From positions 62,001-126,000 of the forward strand of contig JALDRB010000003.1 of NCBI GenBank assembly GCA_031316155.1: a DNA stretch of 64,000 bases. The letters run 5' to 3'. This DNA is from Candidatus Scalindua sp. (GTDB lineage: Bacteria; Planctomycetota; Brocadiia; Brocadiales; Scalinduaceae). Shown here piece after piece: positions 1-8,920 of the stretch. The translations under genes were made by a program, and so were the position numbers. Positions within the stretch are counted from its first letter, which is position 1, and every line of letters begins with the position of its first letter. The notes under the pieces are model-generated. The model was not told where the DNA came from. It saw only the letters and a list, made by a program, of their open reading frames with translations, and made no database searches.

Positions 1-225
1 CAGAAAGGGGTAAGCGAGGTATTCAGAGGAAAGAAATACATGGTGGATTTACTGCCAAAGATGAAGATTGAAATTATCCTTGCTGATAAAGACGTGGACA
101 AGGTTGTTGAGATCATTGCCGGTGTATCAAAAACCGGGAGTATCGGAGATGGGAAGATATTTGTTTATGATGTTGTGAATGCATACCGTATACGAACGGG
201 TGAGCAGGGTGAAATTGCAATTTAA
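1..225 (+). CDS. glnB: P-II nitrogen regulatory protein, C-terminal part
   Basis: The reading frame is open from the first base, so the gene starts outside the window. The visible 74 residues cover the end of the T-loop, with the GKKYMVD segment holding the tyrosine equivalent to the uridylylated Tyr51, the KIEIIL strand, and the C-terminal KTGSIGDGKIFV and RIRTGEQGE motifs. P-II proteins are trimeric sensors of 2-oxoglutarate, ATP and ADP that control ammonium transport and nitrogen assimilation. GlnB and GlnK cannot be separated from this fragment. An ammonium transporter gene just upstream would favour GlnK, but that region is not visible. Confidence 0.9.
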   Translation, partial: QKGVSEVFRGKKYMVDLLPKMKIEIILADKDVDKVVEIIAGVSKTGSIGDGKIFVYDVVNAYRIRTGEQGEIAI

Positions 226-445
226 GACAGCACTGTTCTGTAAAAGCTTATTCAAGTTTAATTAACATAATACCCATTTTTGTCCAAAAAAATGGTTCAA
301 CTCGCCATTATTTACCACGAGTCTCCATTACCCACCACTACTTACCTTTTTTTAAAGTACTCATCATTTCTCCATTGCCTGTTTTGTTCTGGCTCGTACA
401 GGTTTTTTAATTGACAGTCATCTCATTATGAGATAACATCTCTGT

Positions 446-733
446 GTGCACATCATTAGTCGAAAGCGTTTACTTGAATTTGCTGAAAAACATCCTGATT
501 GTTCAACTGCGCTTGAATCTTGGTATCGGATCGTCAAACACACTAATTTCAATTCATTTACCGAACTTCGACGAACTTTTCCGAGTGCTGATAAAGTCGA
601 TAATTTGACGGTTTTTAATATTGGTGGTAATAAAGCTCGTTTGATTGCAGCCATACACTATAATGCTCATCGAATTTATATTCGTCATATTTTTACCCAC
701 AAAGAATATGATCGGGGATCTTGGAGGAAATAA
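446..733 (+). CDS. higB: HigB-family toxin (mRNA interferase)
   Basis: This 95-residue protein has the sequence pattern of HigB toxins of type II toxin-antitoxin systems: N-terminal HIISRKRLLEFAEKHPD, a central ALESWYRIVKHTNF segment, and a C-terminal YIRHIFTHKEYD segment. Known members cut mRNA at the ribosome. The start is a GTG giving VHIISRKR. The stop codon overlaps the antitoxin ATG by one base (TAATG), so the two are translationally coupled. Toxin-before-antitoxin order is normal for higBA. No frame damage is visible, so the module is probably functional. Confidence 0.88.
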   Translation: MHIISRKRLLEFAEKHPDCSTALESWYRIVKHTNFNSFTELRRTFPSADKVDNLTVFNIGGNKARLIAAIHYNAHRIYIRHIFTHKEYDRGSWRK

Positions 734-1134
734 TGAATATCAAACTTAAAAAAATCGCAAAAGTTTGGCCGGACATCCAGCCTATATTTTCTGTGCCACA
801 TAATGAAAAAGAGTACAATAAATTGACCAATCTTCTTGACAACCTTATTGATGAAGTGGGGAATAATGAGAACCATCCCTTAGCTTCCCTTATGGAGACG
901 ATTGGGAGTCTCATTGAAACATATGAATCCCAATATATTAACGAGATAGGGGGTAATCCGATAGATACGCTCAATGCTTTGATGGAAGAACATGGACTGA
1001 ACCAATCGGATCTGTCTGAGATCGGTAGCCAGGGAGTGGTGTCAGAAATATTGTCCGGTAAACGTCAGCTGAATGTCCGTCAGATAAAAATGTTGAGCAA
1101 ACGTTTTAACGTATCACCAGCGGTCTTTATTTAA
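733..1134 (+). CDS. higA: HigA-family antitoxin with Xre-type helix-turn-helix
   Basis: The ATG at 733 lies just after a GGAGG ribosome site at 723-727 and is preferred over the in-frame TTG at 721. The protein is 133 residues. The N-terminal half is an acidic helical region. The C-terminal half is a helix-turn-helix of the HigA type: MEEHGLNQSDLSEIG, then SEILSGKRQLNVRQIKMLS. HigA neutralises HigB and represses its own operon. It overlaps the toxin stop by one base. Confidence 0.88.
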   Translation: MNIKLKKIAKVWPDIQPIFSVPHNEKEYNKLTNLLDNLIDEVGNNENHPLASLMETIGSLIETYESQYINEIGGNPIDTLNALMEEHGLNQSDLSEIGSQGVVSEILSGKRQLNVRQIKMLSKRFNVSPAVFI

Positions 1135-1230
1135 AACGATTTCCAAGAATACAACTTTGCTGTTTCAAGTGATACCCTTACGTTTATATCATCTGTTTTT
1201 CAATACATCCTTTGTCACCTATAATTTGAT

Positions 1231-1380
1231 GAGGAAATTCAATATTTCTTTATTTTTTGCGCAGAGGAAGCAACTTCAAAAGTCCGTAAAAACTGCCATG
1301 GACGGCGGTTTTAGGAATTTTGGAAAAGTTAGCCAGCCCGAAGAGCAGTCTGGCGAGCCGGGAAGGCCTAACTTGTTGAA
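1231..1380 (+). repeat. dispersed repeat R1, copy a
   Basis: This is one of four related copies in the window (also near 4173, 8131 and 8921). The shared core is a stretch ending in TTTTTGCGC, a pyrimidine-poor arm, then AAAACTGCCATGGACGGC with its complementary arm (a 9-bp stem, slightly changed here), then TTTTGGAAAAGTTAGCC and a second dyad based on GTTAGCC...GGCCTAAC. This copy has an extra insert between the GTTAGCC and GGCCTAAC arms. It lies just upstream of the DUF4143 ATPase gene. No protein is supported in it. Confidence 0.75.
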
Positions 1381-1465
1381 ATCCTAATCCCGAAACGTAT
1401 TGTATTAATCGGCGTGAAAGATAAAATTGCCTTGCAATGTCCAATTTGCTATGTAAAATGGAGTT

Positions 1466-2605
1466 GTGTACTCCAGATTGTTGAAAATTCAAAAAGAAAA
1501 AAGTCTTTTTTTATTTGGTCCAAGAGGAACAGGGAAATCTACATGGGTAAGATTTAATATACCTGATGCTCTATACATAGACCTTTTGGAATCTGATACT
1601 TACACCAGGCTTTTAGCCCATCCTGAAGATATTGAAAGCTATATTCCTCCAAAATTCAGTAAATATATCGTTATTGATGAAGTTCAACGTGTCCCTGAAC
1701 TGTTAAATGAGGTTCACCGTTTAATTGAGAGTAAAAAGTATAAGTTTATTCTTTTAGGGTCAAGCGCTAGAAAATTGAGGAAAAAAGGAGTTAATCTTCT
1801 GGCTGGCAGGGCATTAAGCTATTTTATGCATCCTCTAACTGTAAAAGAACTAGGTACAGATTTTGAGTTGGCCAATTCTCTAAAATTCGGGCATTTGCCA
1901 ATGGTTTATACTGACCCTGATCCTGAAAAGTATTTGAATTCATACATAAAAACCTACCTGCGTGAAGAGGTTATGCAAGAGGGATTAACAAGAAATCTTG
2001 GAGCATTTTCACGTTTTCTTGAAGCTGCAAGTTTTTCACAAGGGTCAGTCCTTAATATTACAGAAGTTGCGCGGGAATGTGGAGTACACAGGAAGGTAGC
2101 TGAAAATTATTTTTCAATTTTGCAGGACCTCCTTATAGCAGAACTTATCCCTGTCTTTAATAAAAAGGCAAAACGCAGGATGACTGCGCATCCAAAGTTT
2201 TATTTTTTTGATACAGGTGTTTACCGTGCCATTCGTCCTGCAGGCCCTCTTGATATGCCTGAAGAGATTGAAGGAATCTCTCTTGAGACTCTATTTTTAG
2301 AAGAGCTTAGAGCAGTTAACGAATATTATAACATGCGATATTATATTTACTATTGGAGAACGTCAAACAATATTGAAGTTGATTTTGTTGTATATGGAAA
2401 AAAGGGATTAAAGGCTTTTGAAATTAAACGGTCACGAAAATTTAAAAATAAAGACTTAAACGGGCTTAAATTGCTGCTGAAAGACTATCCAATAGCAAAA
2501 ACGTTTTTTGTTTACGGGGGAAACAAGACTCTGTATAGAGACGACATCTGCGTAATACCGTACGAAGATTGCCTAACAAATTTAAATAATATTTTGAATG
2601 AATAA
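1466..2605 (+). CDS. AAA-type ATPase with DUF4143 domain
   Basis: This 379-residue protein has a Walker A motif (GPRGTGKST, near residue 18), a Walker B (YIVIDEVQRVP) and sensor-like GSSARKLRKKGVNLLAGR. It is followed by the DUF4143 C-terminal region, which has a winged-helix-like part (EVARECGVHRKVAENY) and a restriction-endonuclease-like end with VDFVVYGKKGLKAFEIK. Members of this family are abundant, horizontally mobile ATPases of unclear role, sometimes proposed as toxin-antitoxin or mobile-element associated proteins. The start used is a GTG; no strong ribosome site is seen. It follows repeat R1a, and no co-transcribed partner is evident. Confidence 0.8.
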   Translation: MYSRLLKIQKEKSLFLFGPRGTGKSTWVRFNIPDALYIDLLESDTYTRLLAHPEDIESYIPPKFSKYIVIDEVQRVPELLNEVHRLIESKKYKFILLGSSARKLRKKGVNLLAGRALSYFMHPLTVKELGTDFELANSLKFGHLPMVYTDPDPEKYLNSYIKTYLREEVMQEGLTRNLGAFSRFLEAASFSQGSVLNITEVARECGVHRKVAENYFSILQDLLIAELIPVFNKKAKRRMTAHPKFYFFDTGVYRAIRPAGPLDMPEEIEGISLETLFLEELRAVNEYYNMRYYIYYWRTSNNIEVDFVVYGKKGLKAFEIKRSRKFKNKDLNGLKLLLKDYPIAKTFFVYGGNKTLYRDDICVIPYEDCLTNLNNILNE

Positions 2606-2726
2606 AGAGTTTTGTGATAGCTCAGTTTAACAATCTGGACGAGCCGGAATATAAGTAGGATAAGCTCAGCTTTACTTATATAATTATCATCTTTTTGGTT
2701 TGTCTCGGACAGATTGGGAGGAAACT

Positions 2727-3569
2727 ATGAAAAGGATTGGAGCTCATGTTAGTACAAGCGGTGGTGTTGAGAATGCACCTTTGAATGCAAAAGAGATAGG
2801 TGCCAGGGCGTTCGCTCTTTTTACTAAAAATCAGAGACAGTGGAAAGCAAAACCTTTTACGATTGAAAATATTGAGAAGTTTAAACAAAATTGTAGAGAT
2901 GCCGGAATTATGCCGGAACACATCCTGCCTCATGACAGTTATTTAATAAATCTGGGACATCCGGAAAAGGAGGGACTAAAAAAATCAAGAGAAGCTTTTT
3001 TAGATGAGATGCAGCGTTGTGAACAACTGGGTCTGTTAATGTTAAACTTTCACCCGGGCAGCCATCTGAAGAAGATTTCAGTAGAGGCGTGTTTAAAACG
3101 GATTGCCGAGTCGATTAACATTGCATTAGACAAGACTACGGGGGTTATGGCTGTCCTGGAAAATACTGCGGGACAGGGTACCAATATGGGATTTCGGTTT
3201 GAGCATATAGCTGAAATAATTCATGAGGTGAAAGACAAAACAAGAGTTGGGGTGTGCCTTGATACCTGTCATACTTTTGCTGCCGGTTATGACATTCGAA
3301 CAAGGGATACTTTTGAGACTACTATGAAAGAGTTTGAAAGAGTTGTTGGTCTGAAATATTTAAGGGGGGTACATCTCAATGACTCGAAACCGGATTTGGG
3401 AAGCCATGTAGACCGTCATCACAGCATTGGAAAGGGGAAACTGGGAGTTGAACCGTTTCGTTTTATTATGAATGACAGCCGTTTTGAAGAGATACCCATG
3501 GTTCTGGAGACTATTGATGCTACCATCTGGGCTGAGGAGATCAAATTGCTTTATAGCCTTGCTGGTTGA
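2727..3569 (+). CDS. nfo: endonuclease IV (AP endonuclease)
   Basis: This is a TIM-barrel zinc-dependent apurinic/apyrimidinic endonuclease acting in base-excision repair. The 280-residue protein starts at the ATG at 2727, preceded by GGGAGGAAA. Family motifs are present in order: [93 protein letters not shown] (metal ligands) and PMVLET near the end. The length is normal for bacterial Nfo. The last codons run into a large inverted repeat that could act as a transcript end. Confidence 0.96.
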   Translation: MKRIGAHVSTSGGVENAPLNAKEIGARAFALFTKNQRQWKAKPFTIENIEKFKQNCRDAGIMPEHILPHDSYLINLGHPEKEGLKKSREAFLDEMQRCEQLGLLMLNFHPGSHLKKISVEACLKRIAESINIALDKTTGVMAVLENTAGQGTNMGFRFEHIAEIIHEVKDKTRVGVCLDTCHTFAAGYDIRTRDTFETTMKEFERVVGLKYLRGVHLNDSKPDLGSHVDRHHSIGKGKLGVEPFRFIMNDSRFEEIPMVLETIDATIWAEEIKLLYSLAG

Positions 3570-3685
3570 ACCAAAATTACCCACCTACAGCGTTACTGTA
3601 ATCATTTCGTAATCCTCACGTACTTGAGTACGCTCCGGTTGCGGAATTATTACGCGCCTTGTATCTGGGCAGTTTTGGTTCAACC
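3564..3685. repeat. 122-bp imperfect palindrome after nfo
   Basis: The ends are GGTTGAACCAAAATTACCCA and its near complement ending TTTTGGTTCAACC. An inner arm surrounds CACGTACTTGAGTACGCTCC. The nfo stop codon lies inside the left arm. It looks like a mobile palindromic element that may serve as a transcription terminator or mRNA 3' end. No long U-tract follows, so intrinsic termination is uncertain. Confidence 0.7.
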
Positions 3686-3843
3686 ACAGGGTTTCCGTTC
3701 AAGTACTATTTAAGTTGAGCGTTTACAGACGCAAAGTTATGAGCTCACAGAAAACCCGCCTGTTATCCGTTGGGCCTGTCCGAACGGATTCATCCGGGTG
3801 GGGAGGGTTGAACATTGATTCGTTAGTTTTAACAGGGGTAGGC

Positions 3844-3944
3844 ATGAGAATTGACGATTTGAAGATATAGAGGTATGGCAGTTGGCCCGGGAGCTAACGC
3901 TCTAGATTTATCGCCTAACAATCAAGGTCACGAAAGAAAGGTAA
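3844..3944 (+). pseudogene. remnant of S23-type four-helix-bundle protein
   Basis: An ATG followed by MRIDD shifts after one missing base into a frame reading FEDIEVWQLARELT, stop, IYRLT. This matches the start of the S23/four-helix-bundle family, which normally begins with a FEDLEVWQKARELxxxIY-like pattern. A TAG interrupts the frame at 3903 and the remaining helices are not recognisable. Family members often sit in rRNA intervening sequences or near mobile regions. The 3686-4172 stretch otherwise holds only a hairpin and no intact gene. Confidence 0.55.
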
Positions 3945-4033
3945 CCCAGAACGATGAACTCTGAACCGGTAGGCTTTCATAAAAAACTTATGTGTATGAT
4001 ATGTAATTTCTCCGTGTTCAGATGAAAATAAAA

Positions 4034-4074
4034 AAACCACCGTTCAATCTCATAAATAAATTTCTCGGTGGTTT
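4034..4074. terminator. inverted repeat, possible terminator
   Basis: AAACCACCG and CGGTGGTTT form a 9-bp stem around a 23-nt loop, flanked by an A-run on the left. On the minus strand the stem is followed by a T-rich tract, which could terminate transcripts arriving from the formate dehydrogenase side. The loop is long, so the assignment is tentative. Confidence 0.4.
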
Positions 4075-4172
4075 CTAAAATTGACAGGCTTATTCGCTTA
4101 TCCCTGGCCTGAGATAGAAAAATCTTTGGTAGATATTGATTACACGATTAATCTCGTGTAGTTCAAATCATA

Positions 4173-4295
4173 TGAGAAAATTCAATATTCCCTTATTTTT
4201 TGTGCTGAAAGCGCAAGTTCAAAAGTCCGTAAAAACTGCCATGGACGGCAGTTTTAGGAGTTTTGGAAAAGTTAGCCAGGATGGCCTAACTTGTG
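4173..4295 (+). repeat. dispersed repeat R1, copy b
   Basis: This copy has a perfect 9-bp stem AAAACTGCC/GGCAGTTTT around ATGGAC, plus the GTTAGCCAGGATGGCCTAAC dyad. It ends five bases before the 3' end of the formate dehydrogenase gene. Read on the minus strand, the hairpin is followed by a short T-run, so it may act as that gene's transcription end. Confidence 0.78.
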
Positions 4296-4299
4296 GTAA

Positions 4300-7005
4300 C
4301 TATTTGCGTCCGTTACCGTTTAATTTTTCAACTTTGATTGCGCATGACTTGAGCTCAGGGATCTTACATATCGGATCGAAGGCATCATTAGTAAGTAAGT
4401 TTGTCAATGCATCTCTGTGATGGAATGCAAGAAAGGTAATACCCGGCTGAACTCTGTCGGTTATGTGCACCTTTATCTCCATTTCTCCTCTCCTTGAACT
4501 GGCGAGAACTTTTTCGTTATCCTTTATATCAAACCTCCTTGCATCAAACGGATTCAACTCCAGCGCTTCTTCAGGCCACTTGTCATATATTGTACTTGAC
4601 CTTCTCGTCATGGAACCGTTGTTATAATGCTGTCTGCGACGACCGGTCGTAAGGATAAGGGGATAATCATCATCAGGTACTTCAGCAGAAGCAATGTGCT
4701 CCTGAAAATTGAATCTGGCTTTTCCATTTGGTGTGTTGAACTTTTCTGTATACATAATTTGTGTACCGGGGTGATCAATATCGGGACATGGCCATTGAAT
4801 TCCATTCTTTCCAAGTTTTTTGTGGGTTACCCCGGCAAACATTGGAGCAAGGCTTGCCAGTTCATCCCAGATTTCTGATGCAGAAGAGTAATCCATCTTT
4901 ACACCGAGGGCATTTGCTACGAGACAGATTGTCTCCCAATCAGCTTTCCCGCACAGTGGTTCGATTGCCTTCCGAATGAGCTGTATCCTTCGCTCACCGT
5001 TAGTGAATGTCCCATCCTTCTCCGCGTGACTGGAACCTGGTAGGACTACATGGGCAAACTCAGTGGTTTCAGTTGGCACAATATCCTGTACTACAAGAAA
5101 GTCTAATTTTTTCAGACCGCTTTTCACAAAATTGACATTGGCATTTGTCATGGCGGGATCTTCGCCGAAGATGTAGTAGCCCTTCAGTTTGCCTTTATTC
5201 ATTGCGATATCCATTTCGGTGCACGTTAAGCCTATTTTGTCATCCAGCTTGATACCCCAGGCCTTCTCAAATTTTGCCTGAGCCTTTTTATCTCCGACCA
5301 TCTGATAGCCCACGTATTTATCAGGCAATGCTCCCATATCACACGCCCCCTGGACGTTGTTCTGACCCCGGGTAGGATTGATACCGACACTTGTTCTTCC
5401 AAGATGACCGGTAACAGTGGCAAGGTTTCCCAAGGCCATTACATTATAGGTACCGGTTGTATGCTCGGTCATACCAAGACTGTAGATAATCATCGCCTTA
5501 TCGGTTGTTGCATACATTCTGGCGGCATCGATGATCCGGTCTTTGGCAACTCCGGTTATGCCTGAAACATATTCGGGAGTATATTTCTCAACACCTTTCT
5601 TCAGCTCTTCAAATCCCTCGGTACGGTTCTTGATGAATTTTTTATCTTCAAGACCTTCTTTAAGTATCACGTGAATAATCCCATTGAGGAGAGCGATGTT
5701 TGTACCAGGCAGCAGATTTAGCCACACATCTGCTCTCTCTGCAAGCTGCGTCTTTCTCGGGTCTCCTACAATCAGTTTTGTCTCTTTTTTCAGAGCGTCC
5801 TTTATCTTCAGGCCGATAATGGGGTGAGCTTCATAAGGGTTGGCGCCTATTACGAACAAAAGTTCGGCATCACGGATCTGGTTAAAGGAATTGGTTGCCG
5901 CTCCACTGCCGTAGCATGCTGCCAGTCCTGAAACGCTCGCGCTGTGGCAGACCCTGGCACAGTTATCAATGTTATTGGTGCCCATCATTCTACTGAGCTT
6001 CTGGAATATATAGTTCTCTTCATTTGTACACCTTGATGAAGACAAAAATCCCAGACTGTCAGGGCCATACTTTTTCTTAATCTCCGTAAATTTTGCGGCT
6101 ATGAGGTTAATCGCCTCCTCCCAGCTCGCCTCTTCCAGCTTTCCATTCTTTCTGATCAGCGGTGTGGTTATCCTGTCTTTGTGATGGATATGCTCGTAAC
6201 CAAATCTTCCCTTTACACAAAGGCTTCCTCTATCATTAACCGGGGCGTCAAAGCACTCTGAAATGGAAATGACCTTACCGTTTTTTACATTAAGAAAATA
6301 ATTACATCCTGTTCCGCAATAGGTACAGGTGGTTCTCACCTTTTCAAATTCCCAGACTCTCCCTTTTCCTTTGGTAGATAGCTCTGTGAGTGAGCCAACC
6401 GGGCAGGCCTCTAAGCATTGTCCACAAAGTTCGCAGTCTCCCAGCTTTGAGATGTTGCTTTTGTTTGGGGTTCCTAACGCGGTAAATCCTCCTTCTTTAA
6501 ATCCAAGCGCATAGGATCCCTGTAACTCGGCACAGGTCCTGGCGCATCTGGCACACATGATACACTTATCACGATCCCATTCTATCACTCCGTTATTCGG
6601 GTACTCGGAAAATTTGCGTATCGTCTGTTGACTCCATTCAGCGTGTACGTCATACCGGTAGGCATAGTTTTGCAGTTTACACATTCCGGTTCTTTCACAA
6701 GTCATACAGTCGTTAGGGTGGTTGGCAAGGATAAGCCTCAGGTTGTTTTTCCTCAGTTCAGCAATATTATCACTTTCCGTAACAACACTCATGCCATCCC
6801 AGACAGGTGTATTACAGGCTGTTACGGGACCAAGGTTCCCATCTACCTCTACAACACACATCCTGCATTGGCCGAATGGTTTCAGGAGGTCCCAATGGCA
6901 TAAATGGGGAACAGGTATCTTGTTCTTCTTCGTAACCTGCATAATTGTTTCGCCATCGTTTGCTTCGTATTCTTTATGGTTAATTTGTAACGTAATTTTT
7001 TTCAT
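4300..7005 (-). CDS. fdhA: formate dehydrogenase catalytic subunit, NuoG-like N-terminus
   Basis: This is a molybdenum/tungsten bis-pyranopterin enzyme oxidising formate or reducing CO2. The start is the ATG at 7005 after AGGAGG, giving 901 residues. The N-terminal plant-type [2Fe-2S] domain (FGQCRMC, Cys47/50) is followed by the His-Cys cluster motif HPNDCMTCERTGMC. Two [4Fe-4S] motifs come next (CIMCARCARTC and CELCGQCLEACP), then the fourth-cluster motif CTYCGTGC, then the catalytic domain. The metal ligand is Cys353 in ARVCHSAS, so this is a cysteine rather than selenocysteine enzyme. GRRRQHYNNGSMTRRS lies in the C-terminal dinucleotide-binding domain. No FdhB/NuoF-type flavoprotein is next to it. 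The likely electron partner is the ferredoxin gene upstream on the same strand. Confidence 0.9.
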   Translation of the reverse strand: MKKITLQINHKEYEANDGETIMQVTKKNKIPVPHLCHWDLLKPFGQCRMCVVEVDGNLGPVTACNTPVWDGMSVVTESDNIAELRKNNLRLILANHPNDCMTCERTGMCKLQNYAYRYDVHAEWSQQTIRKFSEYPNNGVIEWDRDKCIMCARCARTCAELQGSYALGFKEGGFTALGTPNKSNISKLGDCELCGQCLEACPVGSLTELSTKGKGRVWEFEKVRTTCTYCGTGCNYFLNVKNGKVISISECFDAPVNDRGSLCVKGRFGYEHIHHKDRITTPLIRKNGKLEEASWEEAINLIAAKFTEIKKKYGPDSLGFLSSSRCTNEENYIFQKLSRMMGTNNIDNCARVCHSASVSGLAACYGSGAATNSFNQIRDAELLFVIGANPYEAHPIIGLKIKDALKKETKLIVGDPRKTQLAERADVWLNLLPGTNIALLNGIIHVILKEGLEDKKFIKNRTEGFEELKKGVEKYTPEYVSGITGVAKDRIIDAARMYATTDKAMIIYSLGMTEHTTGTYNVMALGNLATVTGHLGRTSVGINPTRGQNNVQGACDMGALPDKYVGYQMVGDKKAQAKFEKAWGIKLDDKIGLTCTEMDIAMNKGKLKGYYIFGEDPAMTNANVNFVKSGLKKLDFLVVQDIVPTETTEFAHVVLPGSSHAEKDGTFTNGERRIQLIRKAIEPLCGKADWETICLVANALGVKMDYSSASEIWDELASLAPMFAGVTHKKLGKNGIQWPCPDIDHPGTQIMYTEKFNTPNGKARFNFQEHIASAEVPDDDYPLILTTGRRRQHYNNGSMTRRSSTIYDKWPEEALELNPFDARRFDIKDNEKVLASSRRGEMEIKVHITDRVQPGITFLAFHHRDALTNLLTNDAFDPICKIPELKSCAIKVEKLNGNGRK

Positions 7006-7199
7006 TTTTCCTCCTGATTTGATTCGTCTGCCACGCAAATGGTATGAAAAATTCTATTTTGTTGAAAAGAATTGTGTAACACAAAAATAAATCCTTCTGT
7101 ATCTGTAAAAAAGGCTAACGACATAATACTTTGAGTATAAAGCCTTAGCCTTCTTTAAATACTAACTTGAAGAGGTTTGTTCTTGTGCCAACTACATTG

Positions 7200-7335
7200 T
7201 TTGAATTGACAAGTTGATATACTAAAACCGATTTGGTTTTCGGTTTTACTGAAAACCAAATCTTGGTTGCAGTTATACTCGCTCAACTTTATCTCGGATT
7301 TTATCCGAAAACTATTATGAGATGAGTATAAGCAC
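7200..7335 (-). repeat. dispersed repeat R3, copy a
   Basis: This segment matches the reverse complement of 51270-51424. Shared parts are ATACTAAAACCGATTT, an AACCGAAA/TTTCGGTT-type dyad, CTCGGATT...ATCCGAAA and the end GATGAGTATA. It fills the gap between the ferredoxin and fdhA genes. It codes for no supported protein. Confidence 0.7.
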
Positions 7336-7351
7336 CTAAATGAAAAACTGT

Positions 7352-7810
7352 TTATCCAACCTCGGCAGTTTCTGTAATTTTTGTCTCAATATAATTCAGT
7401 GCAGAAGTTTTACATGCTTCAACGCACGCCTTATCGTCATAACCTATGCAATCGTCGCAGTTTATGGCAACTTTCATCTCTGTTTCTTTTGTTATTGCCT
7501 TAAATGGACACGCATCGATACACGCCCAGCAACCCGTACATTTGGTTTGGTCAATAACAACGTTTCCATCCTCATATTTCGTAATTGCGCCGTATTCACA
7601 AGATTGCTTACATTTAGGTTTAGCACAATTCTGGCAATATGTCGCATATGGCTTGTCTTTTCTATAACTAATCTTAATTCTTGAGACCGGTGAAGGTTTT
7701 TCGAATTGAGATAAAAACAGATCCTGTGATTTTGAATGCCGGATAGAACATTCAATCATGCACCTTTTACAGGTCACACAGTTTTTACTCGTAAATTTTT
7801 TGTTTATCAT
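7352..7810 (-). CDS. ferredoxin-like electron transfer protein with four [4Fe-4S] clusters
   Basis: This 152-residue protein of the HycB/CooF/DMSO-reductase B-subunit type has sixteen cysteines in four clusters: CVTCKRCMIEC, CQNCAKPKCKQSC, CTGCWACIDACP, and CDDCIGYDDKACVEAC. It has no membrane span or signal. Proteins of this type pass electrons between a molybdopterin catalytic subunit and a membrane or soluble partner. It precedes fdhA on the same strand, with a 346-bp gap holding repeat R3a. That makes it the probable electron-carrier subunit of the formate dehydrogenase, although co-transcription across the repeat is not shown. Confidence 0.82.
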   Translation of the reverse strand: MINKKFTSKNCVTCKRCMIECSIRHSKSQDLFLSQFEKPSPVSRIKISYRKDKPYATYCQNCAKPKCKQSCEYGAITKYEDGNVVIDQTKCTGCWACIDACPFKAITKETEMKVAINCDDCIGYDDKACVEACKTSALNYIETKITETAEVG

Positions 7811-7858
7811 GATAGATCTACCTCATACAATCTTCATTGGGTCTTTAAGAGCTCATTA

Positions 7859-7884
7859 ATTGTATATTATATCTACTATACAAT
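7859..7884. promoter_or_regulatory. 26-bp dyad upstream of the ferredoxin gene
   Basis: ATTGTATA and TATACAAT form perfect 8-bp arms separated by 10 nt, about 50-75 bp before the ferredoxin start on the minus strand. The spacing of about two helical turns fits a dimeric repressor or activator site, and the AT-rich content could also include a -10 element. The regulator is unknown. Confidence 0.4.
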
Positions 7885-8031
7885 AATATTATGAGTTTTC
7901 AATAATAATTTCACATAGTGTAAATGTTAAGCTAAAAAATTTTTGTAAGTAAATTTTTTGGGTATTTTCCTCTTAGGAGCAAAATTATGAGGTATTTCTA
8001 GGTGAAATGTAAATAAACGGCTTACATTTTT

Positions 8032-8122
8032 TGTGCGATAGCACATACACAAAATGGCGTGAAGCAACTGCAGGGAAATAGTTGTAGCCATTTTGAAAGA
8101 GTTGTGCAGGATGCACTAACTC
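8032..8122 (+). repeat. dispersed repeat R4, copy a (uninterrupted form)
   Basis: The element runs from TGTGCGATAGCACATA through CAAAATGGCGTGAAGCAA, then a short centre, then TAGCCATTTTGAAAG and GCAGGATGCAC. CAAAATGGC and GCCATTTTG are inverted copies flanking the centre. A second copy at 57631-57820 has about 100 bp of extra sequence (R5) in the centre. The gap 7811-8235 holds only this element, R1c and the dyad at 7859. Confidence 0.72.
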
Positions 8123-8130
8123 GATGTATA

Positions 8131-8243
8131 GGAACTTCAATATTTCCTTATTTTTGCGCTGAATGCGCAAGTTCAAAAGACCGTAAAAACTGCCATGGAC
8201 GGCAGTTTTAGGGATTTTGGAAAAGTTAGCCAGGCTTAACTTG
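8131..8243 (+). repeat. dispersed repeat R1, copy c
   Basis: It carries the perfect AAAACTGCC/GGCAGTTTT stem, a TGCGC...GCGCA dyad, and GTTAGCCAGGCTTAAC. It overlaps the last codons of trpF, whose TAA lies in its right end, so the element effectively supplies the end of that gene. On the minus strand the main hairpin is followed by a T-run, compatible with a terminator. Confidence 0.78.
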
Positions 8244-8853
8244 ATCCTTTTACTGCGTCAATAAATTTTCTGATCAGCTGCTTGTCTTTTTTTCCAGGCT
8301 GAACCTCAACACCGGAAGAGACATCAACGCCGTAGGGCTTTGCAATTTTTATTGCCTCTAAAACATTTACGTGTGTCAGCCCGCCGGCTATTATTATTAT
8401 GGGACTTGAAGTCTTAATTTTTTTTACAATCTTCCAATCGAAAGTGGTACCTGTACCACCCATTTTATTCTCTACATAGCCATCAAGCAGGATAGCATTT
8501 GCTTGATAGTTATCTATCGGGTGAATGTCGCTTTCGTTTCTTATTCGAAAGGCCTTAATAATCTTAAATTGTTGCAGATTATGCAAAAAATCTGGTGGTT
8601 CATTACCGTGTAGCTGTATGGTATTGATTCCGCAATACTTACAAATTTCTTCGATACGTTCAGCAGCTTCGTTGACGAATAGTCCAACGAGAGTTACAAA
8701 TGGCGGCAGTTTTTGTACAATGTTCTTAACGGTTTCTTTGCTTACCTGCCTCTTACTTTCAGCAAACACAAAACCGATAGCGTCTGCTCCGTAATCAATA
8801 GCCGTTTTCGCATCATCCAGATTTGTTATACCACAGATTTTTACTTTTGTCAT
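8236..8853 (-). CDS. trpF: phosphoribosylanthranilate isomerase
   Basis: This enzyme performs the Amadori rearrangement in tryptophan synthesis, converting phosphoribosylanthranilate to the CdRP intermediate. The 205-residue TIM barrel starts with VKICGITNLDDAKTA, holding the catalytic Cys. It contains GADAIGFVFAESKRQV, LVGLFVNE, IQLHGNE, LLDGYV with the catalytic Asp region, GGTGTTFDW, and the phosphate-binding end IIAGGLTHVNV and GVDVSSGVE. It stands alone, with no other trp gene in the window. The C-terminal codons lie in repeat R1c. Confidence 0.95.
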   Translation of the reverse strand: MTKVKICGITNLDDAKTAIDYGADAIGFVFAESKRQVSKETVKNIVQKLPPFVTLVGLFVNEAAERIEEICKYCGINTIQLHGNEPPDFLHNLQQFKIIKAFRIRNESDIHPIDNYQANAILLDGYVENKMGGTGTTFDWKIVKKIKTSSPIIIIAGGLTHVNVLEAIKIAKPYGVDVSSGVEVQPGKKDKQLIRKFIDAVKGSS

Positions 8854-8920
8854 TTCATGAGCTTTCCAGGTTTGACGAAGTTTTAAACTACGGGAATGCA
8901 GGATCAGAGTGCTGAACAGT

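Noticed and set aside
4136..4420. Plus-strand frames covering R1 copies (KSVKTAMDGSF-type peptide seen in several copies)
   Set aside because: The peptide recurs because the repeat recurs. The frame breaks differently in each copy, and the nucleotide hairpin is what is conserved.
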